A DNA stretch of 64,000 bases, from contig NZ_JACSPW010000001.1 in assembly GCF_014836935.1 (NCBI RefSeq), positions 124,001 to 188,000 of the forward strand, in the 5' to 3' direction. The notes under the pieces are model-generated. The model searched no databases. It saw only the letters and a program-made list of their open reading frames with translations, and was not told where the DNA came from. The position numbers and the translations under genes are program-made. Positions within the stretch are counted from its first letter, which is position 1. Each line of letters opens with the position of its first letter. Positions 30,878 through 40,026 of this stretch are shown here, piece after piece. Source of the DNA: Solibacillus merdavium. GTDB taxonomy: Bacteria > Bacillota > Bacilli > Bacillales_A > Planococcaceae.

Positions 30878-31702
30878 ATGAAAAACAGAAAAAAAATAAT
30901 GTTTGCTTTGCTTGCAGTAGGATTATTGTCTGCATGTGGCACAAAAGAGGAAAATCCAGTAACAGAGCCTGTAGAACAGCAAGAAATTAAAATAGATGTA
31001 GCTGACGAGGCAGAGCAGTATAAATCACTAGTATTGGGGCAAACGGACAGCTTCACAGCAGATACCGAGCTTCTTGCCACATATGTGAAAGAAGGGAAGC
31101 TGGAAGAAGCACAAAAGCTATATCCTTTAGTAACAATGTACTATGAACGAATGCAGCCTCTTGCGTCAAATTTTCAGGAGCTTGACGTGAAAATTAATAG
31201 TGAAGTAGAAGAGGGAAAAGAAGCGGAGGCATCGGGCTTCCAAAGTTTGGCCCATGGATTATTTGTAGAGAAAAAAACTGCAGGCTATGAGGGAGTTGCC
31301 GATGAGCTTGTTGAAAATGTGAAGGCATTACAGTCAGAGCTTCCTACGATGGATGTTTCCGAAAATAATGTGTTAGCTTCAGCTATAACGATGTTCAACA
31401 CGATGGCAACGAACCGTTTGTCTGCACAAAGCATTTCTAATAATGAAGTATACGCTGTCAAAGCACAGACAGAAGCTGCGGAAGATTTATTGGAGATATT
31501 TATTCCCCGCGTCTCGACAGAAAGTGCTGAAACTACATCAGAAGCTTTGAAAGAATTAAATGAAATTGTCGCTTATTATGAAGTAGGAAAAGAAGACTAT
31601 GTGAACTATAGCTTCTTTACAGCAAAACAAAAAGAAGAGCTGAAAACAGCTGTTCAGCGTGTAGGCTCTGCATTACAGGAAATGAATGATTCATTGAAAT
31701 AA
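30878..31702 (+). CDS. EfeM/EfeO-like (peptidase M75 family) lipoprotein lacking the HxxE metal motif
   Basis: 274 residues; lipoprotein signal with LLSAC lipobox, Cys 20, then a four-helix-type EfeO/EfeM domain (YVKEGKLEEAQKLYPLVTMYYERMQPLA, GFQSLAHGLFVEKKT). In EfeM/EfeO proteins the central helix carries GFHRIE with the HxxE metal site; here the same place reads GFQSLA, giving Gln122 and Ala125 instead of His and Glu. It closes the heme operon, 13 bases after srtB. No EfeU permease or EfeB peroxidase is nearby, so it is probably not a classical ferrous-iron uptake part. A role in handling heme or iron at the membrane is conjecture. Confidence 0.78.
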   Translation: MKNRKKIMFALLAVGLLSACGTKEENPVTEPVEQQEIKIDVADEAEQYKSLVLGQTDSFTADTELLATYVKEGKLEEAQKLYPLVTMYYERMQPLASNFQELDVKINSEVEEGKEAEASGFQSLAHGLFVEKKTAGYEGVADELVENVKALQSELPTMDVSENNVLASAITMFNTMATNRLSAQSISNNEVYAVKAQTEAAEDLLEIFIPRVSTESAETTSEALKELNEIVAYYEVGKEDYVNYSFFTAKQKEELKTAVQRVGSALQEMNDSLK

Positions 31703-31732
31703 ATGTTCGAATGTAACAGAGAACAATACAAA

Positions 31733-31782
31733 AAAGCAGTACAAATTTTTTAAGTTAGGTAAAAATTTGTACTGCTTTTTTT
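31733..31782. terminator. Bidirectional terminator ending the heme operon
   Basis: AAAGCAGTACAAATTTTT pairs with AAAAATTTGTACTGCTTT around a ten-base loop, with a T-run on the plus strand and A-run before it, between convergent genes. Confidence 0.9.
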
Positions 31783-31813
31783 GTATGGAGTATAGATTAT
31801 GTCCAGGCTCTTT

Positions 31814-32311
31814 TTAGTTTAAAGCTGCATGCTTTATATATTGTTTTGCCGCTTGAGGTATATCTTTATATGAGATTTCATTAATTGTTTGAAGTGTTTG
31901 AGCATCGAATGCCAATGTGAATACTTCCGTATTTTTATTTTGCACCGGTCTGAACCATTTCAATGTGACATCATTTAAAGCTTCTACATGCTGGAGCTCA
32001 TTTAATAAATTGTAACTGTCTTTTAACAATGTAGTTTCATGTAAAAATTCAGTTGCCTGAAGTGAAATGGTAACATTATGTTTATCATCCATTGGTGTGA
32101 TTTCAATATTAAGTATAATATTTTCAATAAATTGTTGGAGCACAATTTCAGATATGGCAAGCATCGTTTGGAGCTTCAACTGTTCCGGAGAAACAGCAGC
32201 TTGGGCCTCTTCAATCGATTCTAGATGTTCCAAATTGTTTTTTTTCATAATATATTGTACTGAAATGACACAGACGAAAATAAGTAAAAATATTAGCATG
32301 AATTTCAGCAT
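31814..32311 (-). CDS. Membrane-anchored protein of unknown function
   Basis: About 165 residues: one N-terminal hydrophobic helix (MLKFMLIFLLIFVCVISVQYI) and a soluble, acidic, probably extracellular part with mixed alpha/beta pattern. Not recognised. The start is odd: a perfect AGGAGG (32332-32337) lies 20 bases upstream of ATG 32311, but eight bases upstream of an in-frame ATT at 32323, which would add MLNK before the helix. Whether ATT is used is unproven. It is convergent with the heme operon and downstream of the small 50-residue gene on the same strand. Confidence 0.65.
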   Translation of the reverse strand: MLKFMLIFLLIFVCVISVQYIMKKNNLEHLESIEEAQAAVSPEQLKLQTMLAISEIVLQQFIENIILNIEITPMDDKHNVTISLQATEFLHETTLLKDSYNLLNELQHVEALNDVTLKWFRPVQNKNTEVFTLAFDAQTLQTINEISYKDIPQAAKQYIKHAALN

Positions 32312-32393
32312 TTTATTTAAAATAAGGATGACCTCCTATGGACTTTGACCAAATTTCTATTATATATAGTCATTATGCCATAGAAAAATGCAA

Positions 32394-32423
32394 AAAAGGA
32401 CTGACAAATGTGACAGTCCTTTT
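32394..32423. terminator. Short hairpin terminator
   Basis: AAAAGGACTG pairs with CAGTCCTTTT around a ten-base loop between the small 50-residue gene and the membrane-anchored protein gene (both minus strand). Symmetric A/T flanks allow function on either strand. Confidence 0.7.
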
Positions 32424-32427
32424 ACGG

Positions 32428-32580
32428 TTAAGTATTTTGTTCTTCATGAGGAATTGTAGCAACAAATTCGTCGAAGTATAAAAATGATTCATCCTCTAGC
32501 TGCTTAATCTTTTGTTCATTTAATCCAACAGATAATGGTCCAGAAAAAATTTCGCCCCACCAAGTTTCAGTCATAATCAT
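32428..32580 (-). CDS. Small conserved-looking protein of 50 residues, unknown function
   Basis: Minus-strand reading frame from ATG 32580 (MIMTETWWGEIFSG...) to TAA at 32428. An AAGGAGG ribosome site is eight bases upstream and a hairpin terminator follows, so it has all the marks of a real short gene. The product is acidic with WW near the start and ends in HEEQNT; no membrane segment or known motif. A second ATG two codons in is less well spaced. Confidence 0.65.
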   Translation of the reverse strand: MIMTETWWGEIFSGPLSVGLNEQKIKQLEDESFLYFDEFVATIPHEEQNT

Positions 32581-32824
32581 TTATATAGCCTCCTTGTACG
32601 ATTGTTTTACAGTAGTATTATGTCTGTTTAATTAATTACTTATGAATTTCCCACTTAGACTTTCCAGTAAACATTTTTCAGGAAATTGATATTACCTCCT
32701 TACATAACTTCCTTGCTAATATTTGAAGGAATTAATTTTAACTTTGTAGTAGTTATTACTATAGTTAATATGTGTGAACAGCTATAATTTATGCATACAT
32801 TTCTTTTTGAAAGGATGATAAAAA

Positions 32825-34213
32825 ATGAATTTTACTGCACAAGATGTAGAACAAATGATTGAAGATCAACGCTCGTTTTATTTTACCGGCGCCACAAAAA
32901 ACATAGAATATCGTAAAGAACACCTCATATTATTAAAGGAAACAATAAAAAAATATGAGGAACAAGTAATAGAAGCATTAGCACTGGATTTAAGAAAAAG
33001 TGAATTTGAGGCGTATTCCACTGAAATCGGAATTGTCTATGATAGTATTTCCTATTTCTTGAAAAATATAGATGGCTGGATGGAACCAGAGCCTGTGAAA
33101 ACACCCATACATTTCCAACCCGCCAAAAGTTACATTGTCCGTGAACCATATGGGGTTACATTAATTATTGGACCTTTCAATTATCCTTTTCAATTAATTA
33201 TGGAGCCATTAATCGGGGCGATTATCGGAGGCAATACAGCGATTGTCAAACCATCTGAAACTGCCGTTCATACTGCAATTATGGTAAAGAAAATTTTAGA
33301 GGAAGTTTTCCCACCTCATTATGTTCGTGTTGTGGAAGGTGAAAGAGAGGAAGTTACTGCCCTGATTCATGCGCCATTTGACTATATTTTCTTTACGGGT
33401 AGTGTAGCTGTTGGGAAAGTAGTAGCAAAGGCTGCTGCAGAGCGTCTAACACCTATTGCATTGGAACTTGGAGGCAAGAGCCCTGCCATAGTAGATCAAA
33501 CCGCTAATTTAGACGTGGCGGCAAAACGTATTGTTTGGGGGAAATTTAATAATACAGGGCAAACATGTGTAGCACCTGATTATTTGCTTGTTCACTCTTC
33601 AGTAGCTAAAAAGTTTACACGTTTACTTAAGAAAACGATTCGTGAATTCTTTGGAGATGATGCACAGCAAAGTCCGGACTATGGGCGAATAATCAATGAG
33701 CGCCAATTTGACCGTCTACAAACTATATTGGATAACGAACGTGATACGGTAACATTTGGTGGTCGAACGGATCGAGAAGATCTATATATGGAGCCTACAG
33801 TGTTGGAAAATATTACGTGGGATCGTCCATCAATGGAAGATGAGCTATTTGGACCAATATTACCGATTTTGACTTACGAGCAATTACCAAAAGCGATTCA
33901 TGAAATACGCCAATTGCCTAAGCCATTAAGTGCCTATCTGTTTTCCGAAAATGAAAAGGCAATCGCTTATTTCCTACAGGAGCTGCCATTTGGCGGAGGC
34001 TGTATAAATGATGTTATTACACATGTAGGAAATACTCATTTACCGTTTGGAGGGGTTGGTCCTTCAGGCGTAAAATCCTATCATGGAAAGGCAAGCTTCG
34101 AGAACTTTACACACCCTAAATCGATTATGCAGCGCTCTAATAAGCTGGCAAATAGTTTACTATATCCGCCGTACAAACAAAAAGTCAAACTTGTACGTAC
34201 GATTATGAAGTAA
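32825..34213 (+). CDS. Aldehyde dehydrogenase (class 3 / YwdH-like)
   Basis: 462 residues. NAD(P)-dependent oxidation of aldehydes to acids. Visible motifs: the nucleotide-binding FTGSVAVGKVVAKAAAE, catalytic Glu in LELGGKSPAIV (Glu about 217) and catalytic Cys in NNTGQTCVAPDY (about residue 251). Like class 3 enzymes it has a C-terminal hydrophobic tail region (ANSLLYPPY), which may attach it to membranes. Fatty-aldehyde oxidation is the likely role by family. A strong terminator follows. Confidence 0.93.
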   Translation: MNFTAQDVEQMIEDQRSFYFTGATKNIEYRKEHLILLKETIKKYEEQVIEALALDLRKSEFEAYSTEIGIVYDSISYFLKNIDGWMEPEPVKTPIHFQPAKSYIVREPYGVTLIIGPFNYPFQLIMEPLIGAIIGGNTAIVKPSETAVHTAIMVKKILEEVFPPHYVRVVEGEREEVTALIHAPFDYIFFTGSVAVGKVVAKAAAERLTPIALELGGKSPAIVDQTANLDVAAKRIVWGKFNNTGQTCVAPDYLLVHSSVAKKFTRLLKKTIREFFGDDAQQSPDYGRIINERQFDRLQTILDNERDTVTFGGRTDREDLYMEPTVLENITWDRPSMEDELFGPILPILTYEQLPKAIHEIRQLPKPLSAYLFSENEKAIAYFLQELPFGGGCINDVITHVGNTHLPFGGVGPSGVKSYHGKASFENFTHPKSIMQRSNKLANSLLYPPYKQKVKLVRTIMK

Positions 34214-34232
34214 CAGTAGTAATGCATTTAAA

Positions 34233-34266
34233 GAGGCTTTCTTGAACAACGATTCAAGAAAGCCTC
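34233..34266. terminator. Bidirectional terminator, aldehyde dehydrogenase / PAS kinase
   Basis: GAGGCTTTCTTGAA pairs perfectly with TTCAAGAAAGCCTC around CAACGA, between convergent genes. Confidence 0.88.
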
Positions 34267-34270
34267 AATT

Positions 34271-35845
34271 CTAATTTTCCATTAATACTGGAAATGATAA
34301 TAATATTTCTGTCCCTACGTTCAGTTGACTATTGATTTTAATTGTTCCATTGTGATCTTGAATGATTTTGTTTATGATAACCATTCCGAGACCGGTACCT
34401 GCAGTTTTCGTTGTATAAAAAGGCTCAAAAATCCGATCCAATACTTGGGGGGAAATACCGCATCCCGTATCGACTATACTAATGTATATGTCTTTCTCAT
34501 CTTTGCATACTTCTACCGTAATTATTCCACCATCTGATATTGCTTCAATAGCATTTTTAAATAAATTTATAAATACTTGTTTAATTTGATTTTTATTACC
34601 TAAAATAGTCATGTGGGAATATTCATTCGAAATATTTACGGTAATGGATTTTTGTTGAAGCTCATATTGGAAAAAATTCGCTACTTCTGTTAAGGCTTCC
34701 ACTAAGTTAATCGGTATAAACTGATTTGGTTGTGGTTTTGATAATACAAGGAACTCAGATAAAATCAATTCTATTCGCTCTGTTTCGCTTTGGATAAGCT
34801 TTGTATACTCATAGTATGGCGAATTGGGGTTTTCATTCATCATTTGAACATAACCGGAAATGACAGTCATGGGGTTACGTATCTCATGTGCAACCCCGGC
34901 AGCAAGTTCACCGACAAGCTTTAATTTTTCGGATTGCAAAATTAGATTTTCATTTTCCTTAATATATGAAATGTCCCGTGAAATTACAGATGACGCTATT
35001 ATTTCGCCGTGTGGACTTAAAATCGGAGACAAAGAGATTTGGGCATCAAACACCGTACCATCTTTTTTCATATCAATTGATTCAAATAAATGGAAGCTTT
35101 GTCTCTGTTTCAGCATGTTTATCCGCTTTTTGGCCTCTTCTTTATGTTCTGGAGGAACAAGGGGCAATTTCCTTCCGATTGCTTCATCCTTTGTCCAGCC
35201 ATATAATTTTTCAAATGCAGGATTCACCGCAATCACACGATCTTCCAAATCAAATACCGCAATTGCATCATTAGCCTGCTCGAAAAACAAATGTAAATAC
35301 GCATGTTTGGAATTCAAATAATATTCACGGTCAATTGCACTTTTCTCTAACTTTAACCAAATATTTTTAATAAAGTAACTTTGACCAATACTCATGATAC
35401 AAACTGCAATTAAAAAACCGAGAAGTAAAAGATAACCATCCGATTTAAAACTTAGATATGGAATCATCGATAACTTATCCAAAATAAAAATCTCAATGAA
35501 CACTAGAGCAATGTTGATGAAAGTAATAATAAATGAACGGTAAATTGTTAATATCGCTATAAGCCAGATAAAAGTATAAAACGAAAGTATAGTTACATTT
35601 TGATAGTTAAAAAGGAAAACGATCATATGCCAGGTACAAATCAAAATAATTTGAAGTACTTTTGGCGGCGTTTTCACATAATACAAGGCAAAAAGTATAA
35701 GACAACTTCCAATACTAATACCTAAAAAATAATAAGGTTGATTGAACAGCTGTGAAACAATGACTGTGGTAAAAATAAGCGTCGAGAAAAAATAAGTAAT
35801 AACCATAAGCAAGTTGCGCTTATTCAGAATTTCATTTTGCTGCAT
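34271..35845 (-). CDS. Membrane PAS-domain sensor histidine kinase
   Basis: 524 residues. ATG 35845 is chosen because GAGGTG lies seven bases upstream; the frame is open farther but without a ribosome site. About five to six membrane helices (1-175), a PAS domain (about 205-320: IAVFDLEDRVIAVNPAFEKLYGWTKDEAIG), HisKA with the phospho-acceptor His in GVAHEIRNPMTVISGY, and an HATPase (NLFKNAIEAISDGG, DTGCGISPQ, GTGLGMVI). This layout resembles sporulation kinases KinA-E, which lack a paired regulator; no response regulator gene is adjacent. Feeding the Spo0 phosphorelay is plausible but inferred. Confidence 0.9.
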   Translation of the reverse strand: MQQNEILNKRNLLMVITYFFSTLIFTTVIVSQLFNQPYYFLGISIGSCLILFALYYVKTPPKVLQIILICTWHMIVFLFNYQNVTILSFYTFIWLIAILTIYRSFIITFINIALVFIEIFILDKLSMIPYLSFKSDGYLLLLGFLIAVCIMSIGQSYFIKNIWLKLEKSAIDREYYLNSKHAYLHLFFEQANDAIAVFDLEDRVIAVNPAFEKLYGWTKDEAIGRKLPLVPPEHKEEAKKRINMLKQRQSFHLFESIDMKKDGTVFDAQISLSPILSPHGEIIASSVISRDISYIKENENLILQSEKLKLVGELAAGVAHEIRNPMTVISGYVQMMNENPNSPYYEYTKLIQSETERIELILSEFLVLSKPQPNQFIPINLVEALTEVANFFQYELQQKSITVNISNEYSHMTILGNKNQIKQVFINLFKNAIEAISDGGIITVEVCKDEKDIYISIVDTGCGISPQVLDRIFEPFYTTKTAGTGLGMVIINKIIQDHNGTIKINSQLNVGTEILLSFPVLMEN

Positions 35846-36216
35846 AAAACACCTCGGATAAGTAATAATAACTGTAATCATACAGTAATTTCTAATGTCG
35901 ATAAATGGCGAATTTTGATATGATAGATATAACGTATAAATAAAATAGGTGAACAAAGAGAAGTCTTTATATAAATACGGTATTTTAGTTCATAATTTCT
36001 GGACGTTGAGTCAATAACTAGAAAATTGAACTTATGTATTATATGTCCAAAGTCCTTATTTTGCAAACATGTTTATTTTGTACGGGATCATTACAGTTAA
36101 TGAAAAGCATGGAAATTTCAATCTATGAGCAGTATGATGGTTAATACATATAAATAACAATACTTAACTGAAAAAATTAGATTCGCAAGTATATTGCAAG
36201 TGTGGGGGAAAAAATT
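35846..36216. other. Intergenic region without a recognisable gene
   Basis: 371 AT-rich bases between the divergent kinase and murE genes. It must hold both promoters, but I see no convincing -35/-10 pair, riboswitch or hairpin terminator. The only open stretch (35878-36066, minus) has no ribosome site and non-protein-like composition. Confidence 0.6.
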
Positions 36217-37686
36217 ATGTATGCAGAAGAGCTTTTAAGTACACTCATGCAAAAGAAAATAGTAGGGCAATTGCCGAAGATGATTACGGATATTGCGATT
36301 GACTCTCGCAGTGTACAGCCGAACAGTGTGTTTATTTGCATTAAAGGTTTTACGGTAGATGGTCATGATTATGCGCAAAAAGCTGTCGATGCGGGTGCAA
36401 CAATTATCGTAACAGAGCGTCTATTGGAGTTAGAGGGCGTCATTGCACAAGTAATCGTTAAGAATACGACACGTACATTAGGTATTCTAGCAGCAAAGTT
36501 TTTTGACTACCCATCGAAAGACATTATGATGATTGGGGTAACAGGTACAAACGGGAAAACAAGTGTATCTGGCATTATCCACAACATTCTAATTGGATTA
36601 GGTGAAAAGTCAGCATTGTCTGGTACGATAGGATTCAATTTAAATGGCGTACTATATGAATCGGCCAACACAACTAGTGACTCTTTAAATACTCAGCAAA
36701 TGATTTTCCGAGCTAAAAGTGAAGGCTGCCGTGCGATGGTAATGGAAGTTTCGTCACATGGTTTAGCACTTGGTCGTTTAGCAGGCGTCGATTATGATGT
36801 CGCGGTATTTACAAATTTGACACATGATCATTTAGATTTCCATGGAACGATGGAAAACTACGGTAACACGAAAGGCTTGTTGTTCTCTCAGCTTGGTCAG
36901 GACCTGGAAAAGAACAAGCATGTCGTATTAAATGCAGATGATCCATGGTCAGAGCGCTACGCCCAAATAACGCCGTTTCCGATTTGGACATATGGCCTAA
37001 AAAATAATGCTATATTCCGCGCAGTAAATTGCCACTATGAAAATGGGATGACACAATTTGATATGGAAACACCTGAAGGTACATTCCCAGTGACTATGCA
37101 TTTGTTGGGGGAATTCAATATTTACAATGTACTTGCAGCAACAGCGGTGTTTTATGCACGTGGCTTCCCGATTGAAGTCATTATTGAGCAGATTGAGATG
37201 CTTCCACCGGTCAAAGGTCGTATGGAAAAAGTGGAATCGGATCTACCGATTCAAATTTTTATTGATTACGCACATACACCGGATGCAATTGAAAAAGCGA
37301 TCAATGCGGCCCTTCCATATAAAAAACCGGAAAATAAATTGATTTTCCTTGTTGGAACGGGTGGTGGCCGTGACAAAACGAAGCGTCCAACGATGGCAGA
37401 AAAGGCATCAGTTGCAGATTATGTTGTACTTACAACCGACGATCCACGCTATGAGGAGTACGACAGTATTACAGGCGATTTAGCTAAAGGGATGCTGCAT
37501 AATAACTATGCATGTATCGGTGATCGTGCAGAAGCCGTTAGACATGCTGTGAGCGTAGCAAATCCTGGTGATATTATTATTTTTGCCGGTAAAGGACATG
37601 AAGATTACCAAATTATCGAAAATACGAAATACCCGCATAGTGATGCAAAAATTGCGATTGAAGCTGGGAAGTTAAAATTTGTATAG
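36217..37686 (+). CDS. murE: MurE-type UDP-MurNAc-tripeptide synthetase, likely L-lysine-adding
   Basis: 489 residues. ATG 36217 is ten bases after GGGGG. Adds the third residue to UDP-MurNAc-L-Ala-D-Glu. ATP loop GVTGTNGKTSVSGI is intact, as are the central (MEVSSHGLALGRL, NLTHDHLDFHGTM) and C-terminal domains. The substrate motif that reads DNPR in meso-diaminopimelate enzymes is DDPR here (residues 408-411). That change argues against a strict diaminopimelate enzyme and fits the Lys-type wall of the Lysinibacillus/Solibacillus group. It is not in a division/cell-wall cluster, so a second MurE for spore cortex may exist elsewhere. Confidence 0.9.
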   Translation: MYAEELLSTLMQKKIVGQLPKMITDIAIDSRSVQPNSVFICIKGFTVDGHDYAQKAVDAGATIIVTERLLELEGVIAQVIVKNTTRTLGILAAKFFDYPSKDIMMIGVTGTNGKTSVSGIIHNILIGLGEKSALSGTIGFNLNGVLYESANTTSDSLNTQQMIFRAKSEGCRAMVMEVSSHGLALGRLAGVDYDVAVFTNLTHDHLDFHGTMENYGNTKGLLFSQLGQDLEKNKHVVLNADDPWSERYAQITPFPIWTYGLKNNAIFRAVNCHYENGMTQFDMETPEGTFPVTMHLLGEFNIYNVLAATAVFYARGFPIEVIIEQIEMLPPVKGRMEKVESDLPIQIFIDYAHTPDAIEKAINAALPYKKPENKLIFLVGTGGGRDKTKRPTMAEKASVADYVVLTTDDPRYEEYDSITGDLAKGMLHNNYACIGDRAEAVRHAVSVANPGDIIIFAGKGHEDYQIIENTKYPHSDAKIAIEAGKLKFV

Positions 37687-37705
37687 ATGAACCTATATCT
37701 TTTTC

Positions 37706-37750
37706 AAATCCGCCGTGTTAACGTAATTGCGTTAACGGTGGATTTTTTTT
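37706..37750 (+). terminator. Terminator after murE
   Basis: AATCCGCCGTGTTAACG pairs with CGTTAACGGTGGATT (one bulge/wobble) around AATTG, followed by TTTTTTT that runs into the next ribosome site. Confidence 0.88.
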
Positions 37751-37766
37751 GGAGGTGAAAGAAAAA

Positions 37767-38327
37767 ATGATTCATTCCTATTTACTTAGTATGATTGGGT
37801 ATTGTATATTGAGTTTTCCTTTTTATATAATCAGTCGAACACTATACTTAAAAAACAAAAAGAAAGATATGCTTCGTGAGCTTGTCATGCTCGTATTTTT
37901 CCTGTATTGCGTGAGCATTTTTTCGCAAACGATTATACCGAATTTTTATATTTCAAATGGACAAATTGTATTAGATACATCTACTGCCTATGTCCGCAGT
38001 AATTTCACCCCATTACAAACAATTCTTTTATATTATGATCAATTAAATGGACCATTAGCGAATATCGCATTTTATAATTTGGCAGGCAATATTGTTCTGT
38101 TTATTCCTTTTGGTTTTTTTATACCTTGGCTATGGAAAAAACTAAGAGGCTGGCGCAAAATGCATATCGTTGCATTCAGCATTCCGTTATTTATAGAAGG
38201 GACACAATATTTTATCGGTCGCAGCATTGATGTAGATGATGTATTATTAAATGCGATTGCAATTGTCATAGGCTTTGTCCTATTTAAAATAATGAGAAGA
38301 ATACGCAAAATGCTATCTCAAAAGTAA
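37767..38327 (+). CDS. VanZ-family membrane protein
   Basis: 186 residues with about four to five membrane helices. Start ATG 37767 lies ten bases after GGAGGTG; in-frame TTG 37749 and GTG 37755 overlap that site. VanZ-like sequence: NFTPLQTILLYY, NLAGNIVLFIPFGFFIPWLW, IEGTQYFIGRSIDVDDVLLNAIA. VanZ gives low-level teicoplanin resistance in enterococci, but most members have no known role. No vanA-type genes are present here. Confidence 0.88.
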   Translation: MIHSYLLSMIGYCILSFPFYIISRTLYLKNKKKDMLRELVMLVFFLYCVSIFSQTIIPNFYISNGQIVLDTSTAYVRSNFTPLQTILLYYDQLNGPLANIAFYNLAGNIVLFIPFGFFIPWLWKKLRGWRKMHIVAFSIPLFIEGTQYFIGRSIDVDDVLLNAIAIVIGFVLFKIMRRIRKMLSQK

Positions 38328-38393
38328 AAAAGGTTGTAACGAATGACTATTGTCTTTTAAAATAAGAAAGTATGGAAAAAGGAGACGAAAACA

Positions 38394-39965
38394 ATGACTT
38401 TAGAACAAGATATATTATCGCGTCGAACATTCGCCATTATCAGTCACCCTGATGCTGGTAAAACGACGATTACCGAAAAGCTTTTATTATTCGGTGGTGC
38501 AATCCGTGACGCGGGTACAGTAAAAGGGAAAAAATCAGGAAAGTTCGCAACATCCGACTGGATGGAAATCGAAAAACAACGTGGGATTTCAGTTACATCT
38601 TCTGTTATGCAATTCGATTATTCAGGCTGTCGCGTTAACATTCTTGATACACCTGGTCACCAGGATTTCTCGGAAGATACGTACCGTACTCTAATGGCAG
38701 TAGACTCTGCTGTTATGGTAGTCGATGCTGCAAAAGGGATCGAAGCACAAACATTAAAGCTATTTAAAGTATGTAAAATGCGCGGGATACCGATTTTTAC
38801 ATTTATAAATAAATTAGACCGTCAAGGAAAAGAGCCATTGGAGCTTATTGAAGAACTGGAAGAAGTGCTGGGTATTTCAGCATATCCGATGAACTGGCCA
38901 ATCGGTATGGGGAAAGAGTTCCTTGGGATATACGATCGCTATAATAAACGCATTGAGCAGTTTCGTACAGATGAGGCGAATCGTTATTTACCACTAAATG
39001 AAGAGGGTGGATTAGCGGTTGATCATCCAATGAAAGTAACATCTTACTATACACAGGCAATGGATGATATCGAATTGTTAAATGAAGCGGGTAATCAATA
39101 CTCGGAAGATAAAATACGTCGTGGGGAATTAACACCAGTATTCTTTGGATCGGCATTGACTAACTTCGGGGTACAAACATTCCTTGATACGTATTTAAAA
39201 TTTGCACCAACACCACAGCCTCGTATTACAGAAGATGAGCAATTTATCGATCCTGTAGAGCACAAAGATTTTTCAGGATTTATTTTCAAGATTCAGGCAA
39301 ATATGAACCCTGCTCACCGTGACCGTATTGCGTTCGTACGTATCGTTTCCGGTAAGTTTGAACGTGGGATGAATATGACGTTAGCTCGAACAGGGAAATC
39401 ATTCAAAGTAACCCAATCAACTCAGTTTTTAGCAGATGACCGTGAAATAGTGGACGTAGCAGTTGCAGGGGATATTATCGGTCTATATGACACTGGTACT
39501 TATCAAATTGGCGATACAGTGGTTGGCAGTAAAAAAGGATTTAACTTTGAGAAGTTACCTCAATTTACACCGGAGATTTTCATGCGCGTTTCGGCGAAAA
39601 ACGTAATGAAAGGTAAGCAATTCCAAAAGGGTGTACTACAGTTAGTCCAAGAGGGTGCAATTCAATACTTCAAGACTTTACACACTGAAGATGTCATTCT
39701 TGGTGCAGTAGGTCAATTACAGTTCGAAGTTTTCCAACACCGTATGATTAACGAATACAATGTTGAAGTAACGATGGAGCCAATCGGCAGCAAGATCGCA
39801 CGTTGGATTGAAAATGAGGAAGATGTAAAGGAATCAATGCATTCTCAGCGCTCAATGCTAGTGCGTGACCGTTTTGACAACAAAGTATTTTTATTTGAAA
39901 ATGAATTTGCAATGCGCTGGTTCTCTGAAAAGAACGAACAAATTCAATTATATAGCTTGCTGTAA
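38394..39965 (+). CDS. prfC: Peptide chain release factor 3
   Basis: 523 residues. A translational GTPase that removes RF1/RF2 from ribosomes. G1 SHPDAGKTT, the RGISVTSSV switch I block, G3 DTPGHQDF and G4 NKLDR are all intact; RF3-specific [13 protein letters not shown] is present. Usual length. Preceded by AAAGGAG. A strong terminator follows. RF3 is missing from many Bacillus but found in other Firmicutes. Confidence 0.97.
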   Translation: MTLEQDILSRRTFAIISHPDAGKTTITEKLLLFGGAIRDAGTVKGKKSGKFATSDWMEIEKQRGISVTSSVMQFDYSGCRVNILDTPGHQDFSEDTYRTLMAVDSAVMVVDAAKGIEAQTLKLFKVCKMRGIPIFTFINKLDRQGKEPLELIEELEEVLGISAYPMNWPIGMGKEFLGIYDRYNKRIEQFRTDEANRYLPLNEEGGLAVDHPMKVTSYYTQAMDDIELLNEAGNQYSEDKIRRGELTPVFFGSALTNFGVQTFLDTYLKFAPTPQPRITEDEQFIDPVEHKDFSGFIFKIQANMNPAHRDRIAFVRIVSGKFERGMNMTLARTGKSFKVTQSTQFLADDREIVDVAVAGDIIGLYDTGTYQIGDTVVGSKKGFNFEKLPQFTPEIFMRVSAKNVMKGKQFQKGVLQLVQEGAIQYFKTLHTEDVILGAVGQLQFEVFQHRMINEYNVEVTMEPIGSKIARWIENEEDVKESMHSQRSMLVRDRFDNKVFLFENEFAMRWFSEKNEQIQLYSLL

Positions 39966-39979
39966 CAGGCAATTTTACT

Positions 39980-40022
39980 ATACCCGGCAATTTCTCAGTA
40001 AGAAAAATTGCCGGGTATTTTT
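39980..40022. terminator. Bidirectional terminator, prfC / NRDE gene
   Basis: ATACCCGGCAATTT pairs perfectly with AAATTGCCGGGTAT, eleven-base loop, followed by TTTTATA; lies between convergent genes. Confidence 0.9.
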
Positions 40023-40026
40023 ATAT

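Noticed and set aside
35878-36066. Minus-strand open frame between the kinase and murE genes
   Set aside because: No ribosome site and no protein-like pattern; treated as non-coding intergenic DNA.
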